A stretch of DNA of 64,000 nucleotides from Engraulis encrasicolus. Its lineage: Eukaryota > Chordata > Actinopteri > Clupeiformes > Engraulidae. The stretch is from the NCBI RefSeq assembly GCF_034702125.1, contig NC_085868.1:42760709-42824708 (forward strand), given 5' to 3'. The number at the start of each line of letters is the position of its first letter. Position 1 is the stretch's first letter. Under the pieces are notes generated by a model that was not told the origin of the DNA, searched no databases, and saw only the letters and a list, made by a program, of their open reading frames with translations. The position numbers were made by a program, and so were the translations under genes. Below are positions 55,277 through 64,000 of the stretch, piece by piece.

Positions 55277-57134
55277 GCACAGTAAATTTGCCAGTATTAA
55301 TTTTGCAGTGTTAAGGCTTATTAACACTATTGGAGTAATTCCAACACCAAATGGAGTGAGATGCTCTCCAGTGTCAGTGACAAATGAAGTTGTTAAATTG
55401 TGTGGAGTTAGAAGTACTCCAGAGAGCCCCCGCCTCCTCGAGGTGATGGAGTTTGTCTGCGCCATTGTATGCCCTAGTAAGAGAGAACGTAAAGAAAACG
55501 TTTGACTTTTGGTTCTCTAAAGGTTGGGGTTATTACCAAACCAAAATCTACCACTTACAAACGTTCCCTTTGGTTACAGTAAAAACCTAGCAGCCATTGG
55601 TTCCGGTTCGGTTTTACTGTGTTGTTCAGAGCATAAGCAATGATGACTGTCCACCCGATTAAATAATATACGTCTACATATTAGTAACATTATTTCCTCC
55701 AGATTTAATCATGTACACAATCTTTTTTTTTAATTTATTCCATTTCATTCATTTAACTCAACTTGGTTGGGTTGATCTAAGGTTTGGCTGTGCACACAAC
55801 ATCACACAAAAGATGTGTTGAGTGAAAGAAATAACTTGAGAACTTATTACACCTTTGCCGGTAACAAGCAGGCCCCTCACAACCAATCTGTCCATCAGCG
55901 CCTGGCCAAACCTAAATACTTAGGGCTGGTATATCATGACTCAATTGTTTGCACCTGAAAAAACTCCTAATCAATCTGGTCACATGGTACTCTTGAGCCT
56001 GTATATAAACCTGGACTGTCACAGTGCTTTAAATATTTGCCTGCCTGCCTGCCTGCTGGCTGGTCAGCATGGCACAGCATAGCGCTTGTTTACCTGCTTT
56101 GCAAGCAAGCTAAAGGCGCTTTTGGCTTATGGCATTTGTTAGCTACATCTTGTGCCTTGCTTTGTGAGCTAGTCAGTAACAGCACATGTTACATTGTTTG
56201 CTCCATTGTGCACTTGATGTTTGCAAGCAAGCTAAAGGCGCTTTTGGCTTATGGCATTTGTTAGCTACATCTTGTGCCTTGCTTTGTGAGCGGGTGAGTA
56301 ACAGCACATGTTACATTGCTTGCTCCATTGTGCACTTGATGTAGATGGTATGGTTATATTTCAAACTTCATTAAGGAAAACATTTGTTATTAATCCCCAC
56401 TAGATTGTGTTTAAACATGCTCAGTTGATATTTCTCTCACATTGTGGTGCAGTACAGCATAAACTTATATATAAAATATAGACATTTTACATGTTTTCAG
56501 CAACTTTAAACATTATCTTAAGAGAGCAGTGTGGCAAACTGATGCCAGGCGCAGGGTGATTCAGTCATGGTGGAGGATGGGAGGTGCTTAATTACCATGA
56601 TCAGGGTACCTCAACTATGGTGAGAGATAGTGGGGCAGGACCAAAATACATTCACAATAGTAAACAAGGTTGGGGAACATCAGGAGCATGTCTAAGGAAC
56701 CAAATATGCAACCAACAAGGTTAAGGGAACCATATGGGAATGGCAAGGGAACAAACATGACATGAACAGGAATAAAGTGACGGTGAGAGACCAATAAGGG
56801 AACGGAATGGGAACTACACATATAACATTCTAGGAACGAAAATTAAACTTTGCTGCCAACCAAGTGAGAACAGAAAAATAACCAAACATGACTCTCTGGG
56901 GACGTACCCGGAACTAAACTGGAACCAAGGGCTTGTGTTCCAGGGACCTTCTTAGAACTAAAAATTGTTAGTAGGGTGCTCCCCGAAACTGCTTTACTCT
57001 TTATAGTGTTAGCTTAACACTATAAATCTAACACCAGTGTTTAACACTGATCTGGAGCAGGACCAAATAGACACTAGAACAGTGTTAATTTTAACTCTTT
57101 AAGTGTTATTTTAACACTACACAATTTACTGTGT
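55277..57134. mobile_element. Nested inverted-repeat DNA element
   Basis: Starts CACAGTAAATT and ends with the inverse, AATTTACTGTG. The ends carry TTAACACT-rich sequence typical of abundant fish MITE-like repeats. The middle (about 55480-56970) carries a further repeat with GGTTCTCTAAAGGTTGGGG and TTAGAACTAAAAATTGTTAG. No coding capacity was seen. Confidence 0.5.
56101..56342. repeat. 122-bp tandem duplication
   Basis: Two adjacent copies begin GCAAGCAAGCTAAAGG at 56101 and 56223 with very few differences. Confidence 0.85.
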
Positions 57135-57519
57135 GGAGGTGTACTGACATCTGTAAGAGCACTTCTAGTATGACTTTATAAAATTCCTCCAGCCCTCCTC
57201 CGTTGCGTAATGGTCCATCTGACCTCGCGCGCCCTGGTCAAAAGTGTCTACTTCACTGAAACTACTCTAGCATGCTTGACATCAACCACATCGAATGCCT
57301 CAGGTTGCACAATTTCACAATTTCACTTGCCATCCCGCGCTAGTTTGTTTTGACAGTTTATGATCTCCTGTAGTGGGCTACATTTACTGCACCTATGTCC
57401 ATCTGCCACCGCCTTCCCAAAACAGAGTGCTTGCTGGCAAAGACGCGCAGTGTTGCAACCAGTTTCACAGATTCACAGACACTCAAGATTCATGAGCCAG
57501 ACACATTTACACATGTTTC

Positions 57520-57815
57520 TCTCTCTTCAAACATACCTCCATAGCCATGCGCCTTTTTGGTACAGCATTCATCTTTAGACGGTTTCGTTTAGGTGTTCCA
57601 TCTCCCTTACTCTTCTTGTAGTCATCATCCTCGAAATGCTCCCTCCATACACGGTAGTAGCGATCCCTCTGGGTTTTTATGTCAGTTTCGTCCACTTATA
57701 ATGCTATTAGCCATTCCCGTAATATGGCTGGTTTAGACAGTGGCAGTCGGTGAAAACGGTCGGGGTTCCAGCTTTTCATTTTACGGTCGCAGCCGGTGTA
57801 AGAACCGCGGACCAT
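57520..57815 (-). pseudogene. THAP-domain fragment, right arm
   Basis: Same sequence as the left arm, but it continues through REHFEDDDYKKSKGDGTP and AVPKRRM, the THAP C-terminal signature. An in-frame TAA after REWLIAL and a Trp in place of the third zinc Cys (YRVWREHF) show it is dead. Confidence 0.62.
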
Positions 57816-58738
57816 GTTTAGCCTACCTAGCCACCTGATTGAGTAGCCTGCATCCGGGTCAGAGAGTTGCAACAGTGAGACACCTCTGAAAACACTGGCC
57901 AGTGAAAGACTGTGTGGTCCGATGATCGTTTCTGTGCCTCGGTTTGATTGACGAGACCTTTGTGATGAAGTGTGTATCGTTTTTGAAGTTGTTTATAGCG
58001 GGGAAACATCAGAAAATAATAGGCCTATAATTGGCCCCGCCGTGATGCATTGGCTGCGTTTTTCGCCAAAAAGCTTAAAATTAGCTAACTCCATAACGGC
58101 GCGGCATTGCCCAGAATGGCTCATCATTAGATACATTATGTGGCATGAGAAAGCGATGGTGAAACTTTCATTTTACGCCGGAACTATCCTTTAACTTTGA
58201 AGGGTCCAGAATGGAAGCCTCAAATGCAGCTGTTGCAAAATGGAAAGAAAATTAGGTGGTCCAGAGTATGTCAGGCTTTATGGTGTCAAATAGTCAATTG
58301 TCACCTGCTGGGGTCAATTGAAGGCAACCTAAAGGTCCCTTTGCTGCTCTCCACTGGTACTTATTTTCCGAGTGTGTGCGTGTGCATGCGTGACTGTGTT
58401 AGAGAGAGTGTCGCTGTCCATGGTGCTGAAGCTACTGTATCTCCCACTCTGCACTGATGGAGGCAAACCATATACTGTCAATGAGGCAAACACATCCACC
58501 ACAAAAGGGAGGTGAGTGCACATCCCAAAAAGTAATTGCAGTGGGAGCAGGACATCAAAAAACGCACAACAAAAAGGAAAAAAAAATATCCACACACCAC
58601 AAAAGCTCCCTTTGCAGGTCGAAACGTTTTTTTTCATTGAATCACGACAAGGGAGCAAACACACCCACATTCCCTCACACATCAGCATCTCAAGTCACCC
58701 ACGACTCTCCCTTCTCCCCAACACAGCTATGTTGATAC

Positions 58739-58739
<1 letters not shown>

Positions 58740-58811
<72 letters not shown>

Positions 58812-58812
58812 T
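58740..58812. repeat. (GT)n(GTGC)n microsatellite
   Basis: GT run passing into GCGT units. Confidence 0.9.
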
Positions 58813-59551
58813 TTTCGTCCATCTGTTTGTACATGTTTGTGTAAATAAAGCTGCAAGTTGTGCATGTGGTTCCTGCCTGATTATATAATCTCCTCAGCTG
58901 GGGGTACAAGGGCCAGTACAAGGGCCAAAACACACCAAGAGACCCCTGCTGAGACCTGCTGCCACCTCCCCTGCCATGTCACAGCTTAGGGCATATGTAT
59001 TTATGCAGCCGCTACGCATGATCAAGTCATTATTATTCAGCCGTTACGCATGGTCAAGTCATTATTATTCAGCCTGTCACTAATATTGGACATCTGCTTC
59101 TGAAGGCCAATGCATATTCTAACCCCTGTGCTTGCACTCTGTGCATAATTGGAGTTTATGACAGAATCTTGCCTCGCCCAAAAGTCCTCTAAAGTTTTAG
59201 TTCTTTTTTTCTTGTTCTTCTTCCTTCGTTCCTTTTTTGACACTGAAAGTTATAGGTACAGGGTGATACTAATAGTACTTGAAGTACTTAAACCTTTACA
59301 CAGCATGCATATGGAAACAAATTAAGTGATATAAACATTTTTAAAAAGAGTTGCAATACTTTTTTTTTCTAGAGTAGAGTAGAGTTGCAATACTGTTGGT
59401 TTCGTCATGGTGTGATGATGTGATGATTTGAATCATTCCATCAGTTAGGAACCAAACAACATGATAAATATTCTATGTTGCATGTTCATGCATTGAGCCA
59501 CCCATTACTGTGCATGTCTCCTCCTCACACTCAGGGGTTAACTGGGCCACA

Positions 59552-59579
59552 GACACACGCACGCACGCACGCACACACG

Positions 59580-59660
<81 letters not shown>

Positions 59661-59705
59661 GCACACAAGCACACAAGCACACAAGCACACAAGCACACAA
59701 GCACA
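59552..59705. repeat. (CACG)n(CA)n(CACAAG)n microsatellite
   Basis: Three repeat types in series; the CACAAG-type 8-mers run from about 59661. Confidence 0.9.
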
Positions 59706-60109
59706 CATGCATATACATCCGCACACACATTCTCACACGCGTACGCATGCACACACACACACACATTCTCCTAAAACTTTTGACCAATCAAATTGCTGCA
59801 GTTTTAGCTCCACCGTCATCGCTTTTTCCAACCCACACCTCTCAATCCTTTCATTATTACAGAAGCATAGCTTAGTAGCTTAGTTCTGTTAGGGATTTGG
59901 TTAAAAAAGAAAGAATTGAAATACACGATCACAGGTATACACTTTAGTATATCTGAAAAGCATCCAGCATTGCAAAGCCTCAGTTCAGTTCTGTCAGTCA
60001 TCCGTCATCCTGTCTCTCCTTCCTCCGTTCTCTTTCCCTTCTCATATCATCTGAGGACACGGCCTGAGCCTCCTCCAAATTTCACTGCAATCATGCAGTT
60101 CAGAGGCAA

Positions 60110-60665
60110 GCTGTAATGGTGTAGGCCACCGTAGGCCATGAGAAGACAGAGTGGGGTTGGAGTAGGCTAGGGGGGTGGGATGAGATGTGTGTCTGCGATG
60201 GTGTGGGCCACCGTAGGCTATGGGAAGACAGAGTGGGGCTGAAGAAGCCAGAAGGGTGGGGGGTGGAGTGTGGAGACAGGATGAGATGTGTGTGTGTGTG
60301 TGTTCAGAGGGAAGCTGTAATGGTGTAGGCCACCGTAGGCCATGAGAAGACAGAGTGAGTCTGGTGTAGGGTGAGGGGGCATGGGGGGATGGGACAAGAC
60401 AGAGTGGGGCTGGCCTAGGCTGGGGTGGGGGGGGGAGGCATGAGGGGATGGGATGAGATGTGTGTATGAGGGGAAGGGGAGTGTCACTCTTGGCTTGGCT
60501 GGACTGTGTGGGCCACCGTAGGCCATGGGAAGACAGAGTGGGGCTGGAGAAGCCAGAAGGGTGGGGGGGGGATGGAGTTTGGAGACAGGATGAGATGTAT
60601 GTGAGAGTGGAGTAGGGAGGTGGCATGAGATCGGAGGGGGGGGTTGAAGGGGGTGCTTCTCGCTC
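60110..60665. repeat. Irregular G-rich minisatellite
   Basis: Repeated blocks contain GGCCACCGTAGGC, AGACAGAGTGGGGCTGG and GATGAGATGTGTG, with unit lengths from about 90 to 190 bp. Open frames here come from the repeat. Confidence 0.75.
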
Positions 60666-60674
60666 TCGGCTTGG

Positions 60675-60880
60675 CTGGACTGGGTGTGTGTGTGTGTGTG
60701 CATGCGTGTGCATGCATACGTGCGTGTGTGTGCATATGTGCGTTTATGTGTGAATATGCATGCATGTGTGCACGCACATTTGCACGCATGCATGTCTCTG
60801 TGTGTATGTGTGTGTGCGTGTGTGTGTTTGTGTGTGCTTGAGTGGTTGTGTGCATGCGTGCGTGTCTGTGTGTGTGTCAC
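60675..60880. repeat. GT-rich low-complexity block
   Basis: Interrupted TGTG and TGCATG repeats. Confidence 0.8.
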
Positions 60881-61040
60881 AGTATAGGGAGAAAGGGGTG
60901 GATTGGATGTTCTCTGAGGCAGCTAGAAGAAATATCTCTTGGCCAAGGAAAGGCCTTTGGTCATGGCCAGACTCAGCCCAAATGATGACTCATATGTCTA
61001 ATCTCATCTACTGGACAGCCTTCATATTGTGATATTTTTG

Positions 61041-61043
61041 GAA

Positions 61044-61102
<59 letters not shown>
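61041..61102. repeat. (AAAG)n microsatellite
   Basis: About 15 tetramer units. Confidence 0.95.
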
Positions 61103-61104
<2 letters not shown>

Positions 61105-61278
61105 GGGATGAAAGTTTTATTGAAAAGAGAAATGAAAGAGATCAGTATATTGGGAGATGATGGTGTGTCTCAATAGACAACTAGCAGGTGTTCGTTGAGA
61201 AATCTATTCTGGTTTCTGTCATATTTTCCCCTCTGAGGTCGTTGCTCAGGGCCTCACATGAATAATGGCCCCATGTGG

Positions 61279-61280
<2 letters not shown>

Positions 61281-61369
<89 letters not shown>
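61281..61369. repeat. (CA)n microsatellite
   Basis: Pure CA run of about 89 bp. Confidence 0.95.
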
Positions 61370-61371
<2 letters not shown>

Positions 61372-61399
61372 GCGTGCACACACTTCCACGTATATGCAC

Positions 61400-62836
61400 A
61401 CACGCATACTTCATAATTCTATCATTTAGTATTCAAAGCCTCTTTGACTCGTGACAACTTTAAATGCCAGCTAAGGGAAAGGATTACCACCATGAGCAAC
61501 ACGACAACAGATTCCATTCATGAAGAGTGTGATACCCTTTTTACTGATCCACAACAATAAACTACAATGTCAGAGTAATTACAAACCAACTGACCTTGGG
61601 CGTGCAAGGTATCCTGTGCAGAAAAACACAGAAAATGGGGCCAGCTAGAGAGATGCCATGAAAGCAGAATAGAAAAGGAAAAAAGAAAGGAGAAAAGAGA
61701 GGGAGCTGATGAATTGAGTGCGGCGCTACAGAAGATAAAAAGATAGATGGAAAAATGTTCTGTACAGCTTTCAGCCAAATAAACAAATGCATTTTTGAAG
61801 CATTTATGCTTACTGAGTTTCATTTTCAGGAATGCTTTTCTTTATGTGTGTGCAATTGCTTTGTGATAGTTCTTTGCAACTGTCGCAACTGTCTTGAGAA
61901 GAAAAATGGCACTATTAATTCCATAAGGGTCATTCCATGCCAATTGAACCAATATCCATGCACTTGTATCTCAAAAAAATCTGAAAATATTACCCAGTGT
62001 TCCTTCCAAAGAGAAAGGACTGAATCTCCTTGTAAGGAAAGTGGTATCCTTTCCAAGTTACAGACCAATTTCAAGGGGGGAGGGGTGTCATTTTGTTCAG
62101 GCATTGCTTTTCTGCCAAGTTCTGAAGGCGTACATTTGGCATTCTGGTACGTGAATGGGAGTAGTCTGCAGCCAAATGTTCACGTTTACTCTAGCATCAC
62201 CTCAGGCAATCATATGGAGGAATACTCTACGTATTCTATGTGCCAAGTTTTTTTCTTTGTTTTACCACTCAACCGTAAGATGGACAACTACAGCCCAGCC
62301 AAGTGGAAATACATTTTTAATTAGTGTTCACGTTTGATCACATCGTACAATGCCCCCATTTCCATCCATGTCATTGTGCGTACAGTTTTCTAATTACCTT
62401 TTTGGACCGAAAAACCTAAAACTTAAAAAAAGAGCACTGACTCTGAGGGACAGTACATTAAAAAAAAAAAAAACAGACAAGCTGGCGCACAGCCCTTGCA
62501 GTCTCTTCATCTCCCTAAAACAGCATGTAAAGCTGGAATTAATTAAAAACAACACTAAAGTCTCTTTTTTTTATTTAAACACAGCCAGCCCTGCCAGCCA
62601 TGGGACACCTACCTCATTGTGGACGTCAACTTTGGCCCCGCCCCTCAAAATGTAATAATTGACCTTGTAATTTGCATTCTCCTTCACGCCAGCTGTCACT
62701 TGGCAACTCACTGGGGGAGGGGGTGGGGGTGGGGGGGCTGTGGTGCTCTCCTCTTCCCATTTTTATTTATTTATTTATTAATGTATTTATTTTGGGACAG
62801 GTTTCCTCTAAAGAGCAAGGGAGATAAATTGGGACA
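61400..62836. other. Unassigned non-coding DNA
   Basis: A 189-codon open frame (61755-62324, +) has no domain I recognise and no coding signature. GGGTCATTCCATGCCAATTG recalls a common fish repeat. Confidence 0.35.
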
Positions 62837-63800
62837 ATGATGACAGCTTGTCAACTGAGATGACCAGCATGTGTGGACACAATATTTAAGTTCAAGTTCA
62901 AGTTCAAGTTCAAGTTCAAGTTTCAATTTTATTGTCCCCAAAGGGGCAATTAAGTGTGCAGCAAGTCAACAACATATAGACAACAGATAACAGGACAAAC
63001 CATAAAGTGCAGGGTTTAAAACATGACCATAAATAGAGTTAAAAGTAGCATAAGAAACATCATAATAAATAAAACAAAATAAAAATTACACATCACACCA
63101 TAAAATGCCATAAAAACACACCAAGGATATAGCCAGTGATCAATTAGGATTGGAATTTAACAGGGAGATGGCACTGGGGACAAATGAAAACCTAAACCTA
63201 TTAGTTTTGACAGAGGGGAACCTAAAATGTGAACAGGAGGGTAGAAGCTGGAATTCTGAGTGGAGAGGGTGGGCGGTAACTGATAAAATAGACTCTGCCT
63301 TCCTCAGGGTGGCTTTCCTGTGCAGGTCAGTGAGGCTGCTTTGCTGGGCACCTATGATTTTGCCACTGACCTTAACAATTTTCGTAAGAGAGTTCCTAGC
63401 TTTCACGCTGAGGTTATTAAACCAGCAACATATAGAAAAGGATAAAACTGATTCAATGTAGGCCTTATAAAAAAGTGTCATCATTGTTTTGTCCACAATA
63501 TTGTATCATGGCATAGAACAGGTGCTGTAGCCTAGAGGACAAAGAAGAAGATGATGAAGGTGTGGAAGGAATTTAGGAGAAGAAGCGTGAAAAAATAAAG
63601 GAAGGAGAAGAGGGCGATGAATTACAATGATGACAGCTTGTCAACTGGGATGACCGCATGTGTGAACAATACTGTACCAGGACCTAGCACAGGCACTGTA
63701 TTGCAATGTAGCCTAGAGGAAATAGAGATGGGGAAAAGAAGATGATGATAAAGAAATAGAAGGAATTTAGGAGAATTAAAATGGGGAAGAAGAGGAAGGG
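62837..63800. repeat. Tandem duplication (about 180-bp unit), first copy split by the LINE
   Basis: ATGATGACAGCTTGTCAACTG occurs at 62837 and 63628. Joining 62837-62887 to the sequence after 63503 gives a unit similar to 63628-63800, ending in AGGAATTTAGGAGAA. Confidence 0.7.
62888..63495 (-). mobile_element. L2/Rex-like LINE, 5'-truncated 3' end
   Basis: The minus strand encodes the ORF2 C-terminus (63496-63140): KTMMTLFYKAYIESVLSFSI, CCWF, SLTDLHRKATLRKAESIL and HPLHSEFQLLPSCSHFR. A 3' UTR with GGGGACAATAAAATTG and a (CTTGAA)n tail follows at about 62925-62888. CACAATATT flanks both sides (62879-62887 and about 63495-63503), giving a target duplication. Confidence 0.75.
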
Positions 63801-64000
63801 GAGGAAGAGGGCTAGAGAAGACAGAAGACAGGCCTAGTACTACTGACAGGTCTTAACCATCCCTCGACCCCTCAAGTGCAGTGACATACCCTTCTCCTGC
63901 CTGCCTGACAAGTGCAGCTTCCTGCCAGCTATTGATCTGATTTGGACAATTCCCATGATTGCACTCACTCCCCCAGCATCCGGGACGTGGCAAGACACCT

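Larger units (their letters stand above)
54539..58190. mobile_element. TTAA-flanked Kolobok-like element with long inverted arms
   Basis: TTAA flanks at 54535-54538 and 58191-58194. Ends are AGGATAGTTCCGGCG and its inverse. Inverted arms of about 550 bp (54539-55093 and 58190-57640) are nearly identical. Each arm carries a THAP-like segment in inward orientation. TTAA target duplication plus a THAP domain is known for Kolobok transposons. No catalytic transposase was found. The interior, 55100-57640, holds other nested repeats. Confidence 0.72.

Noticed and set aside
61755..62324. 189-codon open frame
   Set aside because: No recognisable domain, no splice or promoter support, and composition like the surrounding non-coding DNA.

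Overview
This is a gene-poor, repeat-dense stretch of a ray-finned fish (teleost) genome. The evidence is long CA/GT and GA/CT microsatellites throughout, a tRNA-derived SINE with V-SINE-like body, L2-like LINE tails, TTAA, TTA and 8-bp-TSD DNA elements, a gene with the P2X7-type C-terminal cysteine domain, and a DUF6589-type protein, all typical of fish. The species cannot be named from sequence alone. No ordinary host housekeeping gene was recognised, and nearly all readable coding sequence belongs to mobile elements or to multicopy fish gene families.

Layout. 1-14.7 kb: microsatellites, short inverted-repeat elements (one with perfect 21-bp ends at 7001-7248, one fold-back at about 12.85-13.11 kb) and unassigned non-coding DNA. 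15.05-16.3 kb: a three-exon P2X7-C-terminal-like gene on the + strand carrying frameshifts. 18.8-19.3 kb: two tRNA-like segments in opposite orientation. 19.97-22.45 kb: a three-exon THAP-domain gene on the - strand with one frameshift. 24.72-40.26 kb: the main structure, a young non-autonomous LTR retrotransposon on the - strand. It has 1.04-kb LTRs beginning TG and ending CA, TSD GTTTA, a G-rich polypurine tract and a self-priming-type primer site. Its only large ORF encodes a proline-rich repeat protein. Its 5' LTR is split by a 10.46-kb DNA transposon (29069-39530) with TSD CACGATAGG and ends TAGYCTGG. That transposon carries an intact eight-exon DUF6589/transposase-like gene (+) and, convergently, a RecQ-type helicase gene (-) with a nonsense codon. 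A decayed hAT element sits in an intron of the transposase gene. 41.6-43.6 kb: a Harbinger-like MITE, a 124-bp minisatellite rich in nuclear-receptor half-sites, and a hAT MITE. 44-52.9 kb: dense microsatellites, a diverged duplication, and an (AAT)n/(ATT)n palindrome. 53-58.2 kb: a SINE, a LINE RT fragment, and a TTAA-flanked Kolobok-like element whose inverted arms both carry THAP fragments. 58.7-62.8 kb: microsatellites and a minisatellite. 62.8-63.8 kb: an L2-like LINE tail inserted into one copy of a tandem duplication.

How the pieces relate. The strongest result is the nested order: the gypsy-like element landed first, the helicase-bearing DNA transposon then entered its promoter LTR, and a hAT element lies inside the latter. 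The second LTR is an internal empty site that proves the 9-bp duplication. Two further insertions, the Kolobok-like element and the LINE, also have empty-site paralogues inside this window. The transposase and helicase genes are arranged tail to tail, as expected for one autonomous element. I believe this combination matches the helicase-encoding Academ lineage, but that name is from memory and was not checked.
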